Origin: Oscillospiraceae bacterium
GTDB taxonomy: Bacteria; Bacillota; Clostridia; Oscillospirales; SIG627
Direction: 5' to 3'
Length of the DNA stretch: 64,000 nucleotides
Assembly (NCBI GenBank): GCA_015063605.1
Contig: SVTV01000001.1
Coordinates: 62,001 to 126,000 of the forward strand
Part shown: one piece after another, positions 27,928 through 36,677 of the stretch
Layout: each line of letters starts with the position of its first letter
How positions within the stretch are numbered: the first letter of the stretch is position 1
Notes under the pieces: generated by a model
The model's database searches: none
What the model was told of the DNA's origin: nothing
The model's input: the letters and a program-made list of their open reading frames with translations, nothing else
Translations under genes and position numbers: made by a program

Positions 27928-29091
27928 GTGTTATATACGCTTATGCACCGCGAGGTGAAGGTCATGGAGCTTGAAATGAATGAATATGCTAATATTACCG
28001 CTTTGGGAAAAGTATATGATGCAAAGCATCTTCCCCTCGGAACATACAATAAGATCGGCGTTGACCGTAAAACACTTAATGCATGGTGGATGAATCGCTC
28101 CATACCCGCAAGCCGCCGGGGAATACGGAGCTTTCTCGATGCATTGGAATTGTCAAGTCCCTCGGAGCTGATACAAAAATGCTTCGGGCTGAGCTTATCA
28201 GATCAGTATTGGGTATGCCCTTCGGATATGTCTCTTGATTGGAAAAAAGTCAACTTCTTTGATAACGGCTTTTCCGAGGATATAGGGGATCTGCTGTTTG
28301 GTAAGGGCGGTACTTCGGATTCTATAAGTCTGTTTTCTCCGGATAATACCGCAAACGGAAATCTGAAGAAAAAGTGGAAGATATCGGACGGAAAACGCAT
28401 TCTCATAAAAGGCTCATGTGCGCCGTTTTTCCAAGAAGCGTACAATGAGGTTATATCATCCTTGATCGCCGAAAGACTCGGGATACCTCATGTGACCTAC
28501 GGGCTTATAAATGAGCACGACGAAGCCTGTTGCTTCTGTGAGGACTTTGTTACAGCAAAAACCGATCTTGTTTCAGCGGCTTATGTTATGAAAGCCTTCA
28601 AAAAGAGAAACGATGTGTCGGAGTATGAGTTCTATATTGAGTGCTGTGAAAGCCTCGGTGTAAAGGATGTCCGTTCACAGCTGGAAAAAATGCTTCTTCT
28701 TGATTTCCTTACAGTCAACGAGGACAGACATCTGAATAATTTCGGCATTATAAGAAATGCGGTCACCCTGGAATGGATAGGTACCGCACCGATTTATGAT
28801 TGCGGTAATTCTTTGTGGTTTAACAAAGTCGATTCTCATATAAATGCTTTGGATGACAGCAACATAAAATGTCCTCTCTGGGAGAAGAATCCCACGAAAA
28901 ACCTGGATCTGATAACAGACTTTTCGTGGGTGGATATATCGGCTCTTGACGGAATAGAGAATGATATAAGAATGATCCTTTCGGGCTCCGAATATCTTTC
29001 GGATACACGTGTGGATATATTGTGCAATGCGATACGTACGAGAATAGATATGTTAAGAGATACCATTTCCGAATGGGTAAATAAAAAATGA
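27928..29091 (+). CDS. HipA-like serine/threonine kinase
   Basis: 387 residues. GTG start with AGGAGG at 27916-27921 fits better than any later ATG. N-terminal region holds DRKTLNAWWMNRSIPASRRG, typical of stand-alone clostridial HipA-like proteins. Kinase part: ATP-lid-like FSPDNTANGNLKKKW, RILIKGS (Lys), and the HipA catalytic motif LTVNEDRHLNNFG (Asp/His/Asn), then YDCGNSLWF (metal-binding Asp). E. coli HipA phosphorylates glutamyl-tRNA synthetase; no hipB-type antitoxin gene is adjacent. Flanked by 22-bp direct repeats. Confidence 0.82.
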   Translation: MLYTLMHREVKVMELEMNEYANITALGKVYDAKHLPLGTYNKIGVDRKTLNAWWMNRSIPASRRGIRSFLDALELSSPSELIQKCFGLSLSDQYWVCPSDMSLDWKKVNFFDNGFSEDIGDLLFGKGGTSDSISLFSPDNTANGNLKKKWKISDGKRILIKGSCAPFFQEAYNEVISSLIAERLGIPHVTYGLINEHDEACCFCEDFVTAKTDLVSAAYVMKAFKKRNDVSEYEFYIECCESLGVKDVRSQLEKMLLLDFLTVNEDRHLNNFGIIRNAVTLEWIGTAPIYDCGNSLWFNKVDSHINALDDSNIKCPLWEKNPTKNLDLITDFSWVDISALDGIENDIRMILSGSEYLSDTRVDILCNAIRTRIDMLRDTISEWVNKK

Positions 29092-29093
29092 AA

Positions 29094-29138
29094 TTCCTGC
29101 CTTAAAGCTTTTTGCAAAAATAAGGCAGGAAGTTTTTT
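29094..29138 (+). terminator. Terminator after HipA-like gene
   Basis: Perfect 11-bp stem TTCCTGCCTTA (29094-29104) / TAAGGCAGGAA (29121-29131), then GTTTTTT. Begins 3 bp after the stop codon. Confidence 0.85.
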
Positions 29139-29141
29139 ATT
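29120..29141. repeat. Right 22-bp direct repeat flanking HipA-like gene
   Basis: Exact match to 27827-27848; overlaps the terminator 3' arm and the end of the convergent ilvB gene. Confidence 0.75.
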
Positions 29142-30804
29142 TTCTATTCTTCGTAATAAGCTCGCTCATGCTTCCGTTCGGCGGGAGCATGGGAAGGACT
29201 AATTCGTCCTTGTCGATAACGCAGTCTATAACGTAAGGGCCGTCCGAAGCTGCGGCTTTTGACAGGGCGCTGTCCAATTCCTCCGGAGTTGACACCCTTT
29301 CTCCGTCCGCTCCGAAGGCTTTCGCCAACGCCGTAAAATCGGTTTTTCTGTCAAGGACAGAATTGGAATAATGCTTGTCATAGAAAAAAGTCTGCCACTG
29401 ACGTACCATTCCGAGAACGCCGTTGTTCATGATAACGACCGTTACGGGAACATTGTATGTGACAGCCGTTGCAAGCTCATTGAGGCACATTCCGAAGCTT
29501 CCGTCTCCCGTGATAAGAACGCTTCTTTCTTTCGTTCCGAATGCGGCGCCAATAGCGGCACCGAGACCGTAGCCCATAGTACCCAAGCCGCCGCTTGATG
29601 CGAATCTTCCCGGCGAGCGGAATACAAGGTGCTGAGCCGCCCACATCTGATGCTGTCCCACATCGGTGCATACAGCCGTGTTTTCTCCGAGATGACGGTT
29701 GACGGTAAGTATTGCTCTTCGGGGAGTAAGTCCGTCACGACGATCGAGGTACTTTTCTTCCTCTTTGCGGAAGGAGGCGGCTTTGTCCATCCATTCGGGA
29801 TTTGTTCTTTCGTTTATCAACGGAATAAGCTTCTGAAGGGTAGCCTTTACATCGCCGCGCATACCGCATATTGCCGTCACGTTTTTGTTAAGCTCCGAGC
29901 CGTCCGCATCTATTTGCACGATCTTTGAGTTGATCGCAAATTTAGCTCTGTTTCCAGTGGATCTGTCGCTGAACCGTACGCCGAGAGCGATTATCACATC
30001 GGCATTTTCCATTGTCTTTGATGCGGCAAAGCGTCCGTGCATTCCCTGCATACCGAGGAATCTCGGATGGTCCGTGGGAACGGCGGACAATCCCATCATG
30101 GAACACGCTATCGGGCAATCCAGCTTTTCCGCAAGCACGAGCAGATCGTCTCTTGCGCCCGATGATACGGCGCCTCCTCCGAAGTAAATGAAGGGGCGTT
30201 TTGCTTCATTTATTATTCCGGCGGCTTCCGATATCCGTATATCTTTTGCCGCACGGGGCTCTTCCTTTTCGACAGGGGGCTTGGGCTCATATTCGCATTT
30301 TGCTTGCTGTACATCCTTGGGGATATCTATAAGTACGGGACCCGGTCTTCCCGAGGCTGCAAGTACGAATGCTTCTCTTACGGTATCAGCCAGCTCCTCC
30401 ACTCTTCCCACAAAATAATTGTGCTTTGTTATAGGGAGGGTAATACCCGTTATATCTATCTCCTGAAAGCTGTCTGTTCCTATCTGTGTGGTGGGTACAT
30501 TTCCGCATATGAGCACCATGGGAATGGAGTCGAGATATGCTGTGGCGATTCCGGTGACAAGATTCGTTGCACCGGGTCCCGAGGTGGCGATTACCACACC
30601 CGTTTTTCCCGTTGTTCTTGCGTATCCGTCTGCCGCATGGACAGCACCCTGCTCATGGGAGGTCAGGATATGCTTCATTTCATTTCGATGAGTATAAAGG
30701 CTGTCGTATACACTTAATATTTGTCCTCCGGGATATCCGAAAACAATATCACAGCCTTGCTCCATCAAGGTATTCACAAGTATGTCTGCACCCGAAATAA
30801 ACAT
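29137..30804 (-). CDS. ilvB: Acetolactate synthase large subunit
   Basis: 555 residues. Three TPP-enzyme domains: Pyr domain with catalytic Glu in ILTSHEQGAVHAADGYAR; central FAD/Rossmann-like domain (FIYFGGGAVSSGA, GMQGMHGR); PP domain with GDGSFGMCLNELATAVTYN (GDG-N metal/TPP motif). Condenses two pyruvate to 2-acetolactate, or pyruvate with 2-ketobutyrate, in branched-chain amino acid synthesis. No ilvN, ilvC or leu genes lie beside it, which is unusual. 128 bp separate it from hsdR. Confidence 0.92.
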   Translation of the reverse strand: MFISGADILVNTLMEQGCDIVFGYPGGQILSVYDSLYTHRNEMKHILTSHEQGAVHAADGYARTTGKTGVVIATSGPGATNLVTGIATAYLDSIPMVLICGNVPTTQIGTDSFQEIDITGITLPITKHNYFVGRVEELADTVREAFVLAASGRPGPVLIDIPKDVQQAKCEYEPKPPVEKEEPRAAKDIRISEAAGIINEAKRPFIYFGGGAVSSGARDDLLVLAEKLDCPIACSMMGLSAVPTDHPRFLGMQGMHGRFAASKTMENADVIIALGVRFSDRSTGNRAKFAINSKIVQIDADGSELNKNVTAICGMRGDVKATLQKLIPLINERTNPEWMDKAASFRKEEEKYLDRRDGLTPRRAILTVNRHLGENTAVCTDVGQHQMWAAQHLVFRSPGRFASSGGLGTMGYGLGAAIGAAFGTKERSVLITGDGSFGMCLNELATAVTYNVPVTVVIMNNGVLGMVRQWQTFFYDKHYSNSVLDRKTDFTALAKAFGADGERVSTPEELDSALSKAAASDGPYVIDCVIDKDELVLPMLPPNGSMSELITKNRK

Positions 30805-30932
30805 ATTTTTTCTCCCTTACAAATAATTTTTTCGATCTTGTCACCATAATTATTTTACCATATTGAATGAATGGTGTCAAGAGTACCACGGATATATCCC
30901 TCTTTATACTGCCCTTACTTTAATACAGGTTA

Positions 30933-33900
30933 TCAAACAGCCGCATTTGCATTTATTTTATCTATTATTTTCTTAATATTTAACCAAAGAGATATATCCG
31001 AAAAAATATCAACTATGCTTCCTCTGTCGTTAAAGGGTGATTCTTGAAGGACAGACATATCCTTCATTACTCCGTTGCGAACGATATACTCAACTATTTG
31101 ATTAACAAAATAAATTTGATCCGCATCAAGTCTGACATCATTCAAATATTCTGCAAAAGCCTCTTTGGCAGCCGTCATATCAAGTCCGATGATCTCGCGA
31201 ACGAACTCTCCAAGAGGTTTTTCACCGTATTCTGCTTCATAATCTTTTTTACTGCCAACCTCACTCCAAAGAATGCGCTCAAGCACTTTAACATCTTCTG
31301 CGCTCAAAGGAATGTTGCTCTTCAGCTTTGCTATCGCCGCCTCATCTTGATGTTGACGAATATAGAACTCTGCTTTTGCTTTATAGTTCTTGAGATCATC
31401 GCTTTCAAGATCAGATTCCTTCCACTCTATCGAAAGGATCTCATCATCAAAATTTGTATGATACGTTACATTGACGATTGGAATATACTTCAACAAACCA
31501 CGAAGCTTCTCTCTGATATACTCAAATTCATTTATTCCCGCCTTATCCAAATAATCTGTATGCAATATCTTCTCTATAAGCTCCGACTGTGCCATAATTT
31601 CGGGAATATTAGCTACACCGGCAATGCCGCTGACCTTTTTATAAAGATCTGTACGCGCACGGGAATACTTCTTGCCGGCAAGGTATGCAAGCTCAATGCC
31701 ATACATCAAAGCGTCAAAACGAACGGCAGATGCCTCATCCCCGTCGGGCATAATCAACGGAGCAAGTTCTTCTGCAATGAGCAGAGTATCCTCATAAGTG
31801 AGCGAATTGTAATTATCGTGATCGGCATACTGCTCAACATACCGCAAGTGCTGTCGAACAGCAAAGCTTTCTTTGTTAAGCTCACGCACCTTGCGAACCA
31901 TATCATCGACCAAAGATTTACGAAACGGAATAAGCTCGTTCGTCTGATATTCAATATCCTGCAATTTATAAGCTATCTGAGCCTTTAAATTAAAGACAGC
32001 ACCTTGAAGAGCAATTTGACATGACGCAGGGCGGCCGCTATTCATGCGGAAGAACTCAAAGTTTCCGCAAAAATCGAAAATATAAAACTTTTCTTTGTCT
32101 TTACCATCCATAAGCCCGTCGCAGCGACGAGTTCCGCGCCCTATCATCTGCCAGAACTTTGCCTTGCTCATAACCTTCTTAAAGAACACAAGGTTCAGCA
32201 CCTCGGGAACGTCGATACCCGTATCAAGCATATCCACAGATATAGCTATCTGCGGAAGTTTCTTAGGATCGGAAAACTCATCTATCGCACTTTGGGCATA
32301 TGTCATATAGTTGTCGATCACCTTGGTATATCCGGGAAGATTTGGGAATTCCTTACCGAATATATCGTGTATTTTCTCGGCGTGAGAGTGATTCTTTGCA
32401 AAGATGATCGTCTTCCCGAGCTTTTCTCCATAGTCAATACGAAGTCCGTTAAACATGAGGATATGAAGCACCTGACGGATAGTATCATCGTTAAAAACCC
32501 ATTCGTTCATTGCCGAAGAAGCAATATTTTCCGGCAACTCTCCGTTTTCATCCTCAAAGGTGTTCTCATAGGCTTCTTTGTCGGCTTCGGAAAGATCATC
32601 ATATACGATTCCTTCTTCAATAAATTTCAGTTTGGTTTCTACCGACATGAAATCCACCAGATATCCGTCGGAAACGGCTTGGCTGAGTTCATAACCATAA
32701 GTGGGAACGCGGTTTTCAAGCTCAAAAATCTCATAAGTATTCTTATCGATCTCATCCTTTGGTGTCGCTGTAAGACCAATCAAAGCAGCATCGAAATAAT
32801 CAAAAATATCCTTGTACTTATTGTAAATGGAACGGTGCGCCTCGTCCACAATGATGAGATCGAAATGTCCCACGGTAAAGAGCTTCTTATCATTCTCATC
32901 CTTGACCGTGTCAATGCAGTTCATCATAGTTTGATAAGTCGAAAATACGCAACGGGAATCAAAGTTTTCTTTGTCCTCGCAGAGATTGGTTACAGAGAGA
33001 TCGGGAAGCATATTCACAAAGGCACGCTTCGCCTGTGTAACGAGCGAATTGCGATCTGCAAGGAAGAGAATATTTTTCACCCATCCGTGATCGAGCAATA
33101 CCTTGCAAAGGGCAATGACCGTTCTTGTCTTGCCCGAACCCGTAGCCATAACAAGAAGAGTCTTGCGGCGGTTTTTTTTATCAAGAGCCTCGCACACCGC
33201 CTTGATAGCTCCCTCCTGATAGTAACGTCCGGCAATTGCTTTATCAACCGTTACGTTTTTAAGGCTTTTCTTCATCGAGTGAAGATTGAACAGCCTTTCA
33301 AGATCACGCTTGGAATATATGGAAGACACCTTGCGCTCGGGATAATACTTATCGTTCCAAATTCGCGTATCAAAACCGTTTGAAAGAAAAATGATGGGCC
33401 GGCGTCCGTATTTCTGCTCCAACAGGTCAGCGTAAAGCTTTGCCTGCTGTCTGCCGACCGCAACATCCTTGCAGGTTCGCTTCGCTTCAACGACCGCCAA
33501 AGGCTTGCCGTCATCACCAAAAAGAACGTAATCGGCATACCCCACCTCACTCTTGTTGGGCATTCCGGAAAGTTCAACTTCGTTCAACCAATCTTTGCCC
33601 TCTACCCAGCCGGCATCTTCAAGCATATAGTCAATATATATCTTTCTTGTCTTGTGTTCCGAAAGTTCAAGAGGCTTCGGCACGTAAGTCTGCTGTTGCT
33701 CTGCACGGCGTGCGGTCAACTCGTCCTTGAGAGCCTTGTTTTCCTCGATCAGCTTTGCTATATCAATTTCGGCTTCGGGCACATTAAAAGGTGCCTTTTC
33801 TACATTGAGTGTAAGCAAGGATTTGTCAAACTGCCGTTCTTCTCGTTGCAAACCATAGCAATGAGAAACAAAATCAAGGTAAATAAAGAGATTCTCAAGG

Positions 33901-34229
33901 CATAATTCAGCCTGCTCCTTTGAGACCTTTTTGCCGTTGTGCGCCGCATTGTTGCCAAGTTTACGAATGAATTCCATGCGGCGCCAAATGTCAGCCCCGA
34001 CGATGTCACGGAATTCTTCACCGTTCATCAAGCTGACAAGATTGTCCTGATAGGGCATGACGAGATCACGGTCAACGGAATACATCCATTTGACCGCAAA
34101 TTCCATCGCCCTGCGGCAGTTCAGTACGCAAGCGTCTGCGTCGGTATGTAATATTTTCTCCGCCGAAATTGCAACGTCCGCAAAGGCGGCAAAGTCGGGG
34201 GTAGTTTTTAGGAAATCAAAGTTGGTCAT
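30933..34229 (-). CDS. hsdR: Type I restriction endonuclease subunit R
   Basis: 1098 residues from the ATG at 34229 (MTNFDFLK), which matches the DUF4145 start and has AGGAGA upstream; an in-frame ATG at 34250 would add 7 residues. Order: DUF4145 (1-~130), PD-(D/E)xK nuclease (YVLFGDDGKPLAVVEAKRT, ~230), SF2 translocase with Walker A VMATGSGKTRT, DEAHRS and LTATP, helicase C-domain (MIGRGTRRCDG) and an EcoEI-type C-terminal domain. Cuts DNA lacking host methylation in complex with HsdM and HsdS. Overlaps the DUF2806 gene by 14 bp. Confidence 0.93.
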   Translation of the reverse strand: MTNFDFLKTTPDFAAFADVAISAEKILHTDADACVLNCRRAMEFAVKWMYSVDRDLVMPYQDNLVSLMNGEEFRDIVGADIWRRMEFIRKLGNNAAHNGKKVSKEQAELCLENLFIYLDFVSHCYGLQREERQFDKSLLTLNVEKAPFNVPEAEIDIAKLIEENKALKDELTARRAEQQQTYVPKPLELSEHKTRKIYIDYMLEDAGWVEGKDWLNEVELSGMPNKSEVGYADYVLFGDDGKPLAVVEAKRTCKDVAVGRQQAKLYADLLEQKYGRRPIIFLSNGFDTRIWNDKYYPERKVSSIYSKRDLERLFNLHSMKKSLKNVTVDKAIAGRYYQEGAIKAVCEALDKKNRRKTLLVMATGSGKTRTVIALCKVLLDHGWVKNILFLADRNSLVTQAKRAFVNMLPDLSVTNLCEDKENFDSRCVFSTYQTMMNCIDTVKDENDKKLFTVGHFDLIIVDEAHRSIYNKYKDIFDYFDAALIGLTATPKDEIDKNTYEIFELENRVPTYGYELSQAVSDGYLVDFMSVETKLKFIEEGIVYDDLSEADKEAYENTFEDENGELPENIASSAMNEWVFNDDTIRQVLHILMFNGLRIDYGEKLGKTIIFAKNHSHAEKIHDIFGKEFPNLPGYTKVIDNYMTYAQSAIDEFSDPKKLPQIAISVDMLDTGIDVPEVLNLVFFKKVMSKAKFWQMIGRGTRRCDGLMDGKDKEKFYIFDFCGNFEFFRMNSGRPASCQIALQGAVFNLKAQIAYKLQDIEYQTNELIPFRKSLVDDMVRKVRELNKESFAVRQHLRYVEQYADHDNYNSLTYEDTLLIAEELAPLIMPDGDEASAVRFDALMYGIELAYLAGKKYSRARTDLYKKVSGIAGVANIPEIMAQSELIEKILHTDYLDKAGINEFEYIREKLRGLLKYIPIVNVTYHTNFDDEILSIEWKESDLESDDLKNYKAKAEFYIRQHQDEAAIAKLKSNIPLSAEDVKVLERILWSEVGSKKDYEAEYGEKPLGEFVREIIGLDMTAAKEAFAEYLNDVRLDADQIYFVNQIVEYIVRNGVMKDMSVLQESPFNDRGSIVDIFSDISLWLNIKKIIDKINANAAV

Positions 34230-35235
34230 TTGATTGTTCTTTCTCCTCATCTTTTCGAGGTGGGAATTCTCTTAAAGCCAATGTATTATAGCGTATATTC
34301 TCACCATCATACGTGTGTATTTGGTGTAATGTTATAGAAACATTCCCCTTATTATTTTTTTCAATTTCTTCAGCGAAATCACACAAATAACTTTCATTTG
34401 AATCACACTCTAAAATTGAATACAATTCTTTCCCTGCCTGTGTTAATCCAAATATTCCAATCGAAATCTTAGTTGGTCTTTCGCTCGTACCTTTTAATAA
34501 CAAAAGTTTCGATTTTGAAAATATCGCTACCGAATCATTAATAGATATCTTAGGATTATAGGATACCATTCCATCTGAATTGATAAGCCCACATTCATCT
34601 AGACAAAGTATAGCATCGTAAGATATTTCATACCTTCTTAATATTTCGGTTTCACAAGTCAAAAATAAATTACTATGCATTCTTGTAGCAAGCGTTGCAA
34701 CTTTTTCAAACAGTTCTGCTTCATGTTTCGATAAGTTTTTTAAAGTTTCCAAAGTCCTCAAAGAATACGATTTAGGCTGCTTGATTTCGCCTGCTAATAC
34801 TTTGCCCCAAAGTTGCTGTAAATCTTCATCCGAAACATCTGCAACGGAATCAAAAAATCTATTTACCCATCCCTGATCGATAGGTTCTTCAGAACATTGT
34901 TCTTCCTTTTCCAATAACTCATAAGCATTATCAATAACACTTTCGATATTATGCTGCTTGATTGTTTCTTGAAGTACCAAACGAGTTCCTGCACGCTGCA
35001 TAAGTCGATTGAAATCTTCCGAATTTATTGCAACACCATTCTGATCGTACACAATTGGCATATCGGCAGCCTTTCGCATAGCTTCTCCAATGACATTGAT
35101 TTCGTATGCCGTAGCATCTGCCATTTTTCGTTTGTGTCGTGGTTCGTACACTGTTCCTATTGCTCCACCGACCATATCCAACAATTTCATAGTTGGTTCT
35201 ACTAATGCTTTTGCAACTTCTAATGCTTCTCCCAT
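34216..35235 (-). CDS. DUF2806 protein inside the type I R-M operon
   Basis: 339 residues. Starts with an amphipathic stretch ending LLDMVGGAIGTVYEPRHKRK, then helices and the DUF2806 (TIGR03899-like) core QGWVNRFFDSVADVSDEDLQ with LWGKVLAGEIKQP following. C-terminal half is alpha/beta with no known domain. Overlaps hsdR and follows the 62-residue gene by 9 bp, so it is co-translated with restriction genes. DUF2806 proteins are found beside defence genes; the role is unknown. Lower GC than hsdM/hsdR. Confidence 0.75.
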   Translation of the reverse strand: MGEALEVAKALVEPTMKLLDMVGGAIGTVYEPRHKRKMADATAYEINVIGEAMRKAADMPIVYDQNGVAINSEDFNRLMQRAGTRLVLQETIKQHNIESVIDNAYELLEKEEQCSEEPIDQGWVNRFFDSVADVSDEDLQQLWGKVLAGEIKQPKSYSLRTLETLKNLSKHEAELFEKVATLATRMHSNLFLTCETEILRRYEISYDAILCLDECGLINSDGMVSYNPKISINDSVAIFSKSKLLLLKGTSERPTKISIGIFGLTQAGKELYSILECDSNESYLCDFAEEIEKNNKGNVSITLHQIHTYDGENIRYNTLALREFPPRKDEEKEQSNDQL

Positions 35236-35244
35236 AATATCACC

Positions 35245-35433
35245 TCACCCAATTTTTTGCATAACTTGGTAAAACGTCTCAACAGCTTTAGCTCCAAAGA
35301 CGTCATTGATCAAATTCCATTGTTGTTCGTAAGAAAGCTCGTTAAAAGATTTCAGAGCTTCTATCAAATCTTGTTTTGCTTTTTCATATTTGTTTGTGGA
35401 TTCCGGTTTTAAAGCAATTTTGTAATTATTCAT
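35245..35433 (-). CDS. Small 62-residue protein in the R-M operon
   Basis: ATG at 35433 preceded by AGGGGTGA; begins MNNYKIALKPES and ends TFYQVMQKIG. Charged, helical, no membrane segment or known domain. Lies between hsdS (89 bp) and the DUF2806 gene (9 bp). Could be an antirestriction control or partner protein; no function assigned. Confidence 0.65.
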   Translation of the reverse strand: MNNYKIALKPESTNKYEKAKQDLIEALKSFNELSYEQQWNLINDVFGAKAVETFYQVMQKIG

Positions 35434-35522
35434 AAAATCACCCCTTTCGTACACATTCTATCACAAACACTTTAAGGGATGATACCCACCCAGGGGCAGT
35501 TTTTTTAAAAAAATTTATTTTT

Positions 35523-36677
35523 TTATCCGAAATATTTCTGCATCAATGCTTTTTTGAGAGTTTCAAGCTTTTCAAGGCTTTGCTGAATTGACAATTTTGA
35601 TTTGTCGGTCTGTTCGACGAAGGTTACAAACTGATTCTGTTTATCAAAGGACGGCAATGGTATCTTAAATTGCTTGACATCTTTCACATTCACATGCGCC
35701 ACAGTTGAAGCATTATTTTTCTCAGTTGCCTGTCTATAAACATCATCCGATATTACTGCATACAGCAAATATTCAGATGTACATTGGGAATAATCAGGTC
35801 GTAACAGCATTACTCTTTGACCCAGGCAAAAATTATATCCCTCAGGCAAAATTGCTGCGTTTCCAAATGTACCTTCGCGTCCATATACAATATCGCCCGC
35901 TTCTGGTTTTAGTCTCGCTATTCTTTCCTCATATTCTTCGTCAGACACATATCGCATTGTTTCCCATGCAATGTACCCTTTTTTTATCTCAGCAGTTCTG
36001 ATTGCTGGATTTTTCAGCTCACCCTCGTATTTAGGAGTTGTATGTGGACAATCAACAATAGCCGTACATAACTCTTCTACTGTTTTTATAGGTGATTCCC
36101 CATCCCCAAACAGTTCGATAAATCGGGATTTGGCAAGCTCATCCAATTTTGAAAGTTGCTGTTTTCGAAGAAAAATCAAGTTGCTAACTTTATCAAGGCT
36201 ATCAACAATACACTGCTGTTCTTCTAAAGGGATATCAGGAATTATAAAATCACCAATATCTTTCAGTGACAAGTTTAATTGTGCTACACCCTGCTTTTTC
36301 TTTTCCGCTTGTTCAAGTATCACTGAAGATTGCAATATGTATAAAAGAAATGAGTAATTTATAGCGCCTTGCGGTATTCGTATAATCGCAAGTGCTTGAT
36401 TTGTATTGGCAGGAAGAATATCCTTTGTTACGATTGCAGTTCTGCCAATAGCCCCAGCGATTGAAAATAAAATGTCTTTCTCTTGTAATTGTGATCTTTT
36501 GAGCTTTTCGTGACATTCATCACTTATATGGTCGAACTTTTCGCAAATGAAATTGCCGTTTTCATCAACGCTCTCAATTTTTACAAAGTTTATCCCCTCA
36601 TCTTGAAAGGCAAATCCAATTGATGTAGGTGTGGTGCCTTTTGTTATTACTGTTGCAATATCACCCAATCTCGCCAT
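35523..36677 (-). CDS. hsdS: Type I restriction-modification specificity subunit S
   Basis: 384 residues. Two target-recognition domains: first ~1-170 (ARLGDIATVITKGTTP; ending IPLEEQQCIVDSLDKV) and second ~195-375 (FKIPLPSFDKQNQFVTFVEQ), each followed by a conserved helix (LRKQQLSKLDELAKS; SLEKLETLKKALMQ). ATG overlaps the hsdM stop as TGATG. Sets the bipartite DNA target. Distinctly AT-rich TRDs, as usual for transferred HsdS modules. Confidence 0.92.
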   Translation of the reverse strand: MARLGDIATVITKGTTPTSIGFAFQDEGINFVKIESVDENGNFICEKFDHISDECHEKLKRSQLQEKDILFSIAGAIGRTAIVTKDILPANTNQALAIIRIPQGAINYSFLLYILQSSVILEQAEKKKQGVAQLNLSLKDIGDFIIPDIPLEEQQCIVDSLDKVSNLIFLRKQQLSKLDELAKSRFIELFGDGESPIKTVEELCTAIVDCPHTTPKYEGELKNPAIRTAEIKKGYIAWETMRYVSDEEYEERIARLKPEAGDIVYGREGTFGNAAILPEGYNFCLGQRVMLLRPDYSQCTSEYLLYAVISDDVYRQATEKNNASTVAHVNVKDVKQFKIPLPSFDKQNQFVTFVEQTDKSKLSIQQSLEKLETLKKALMQKYFG

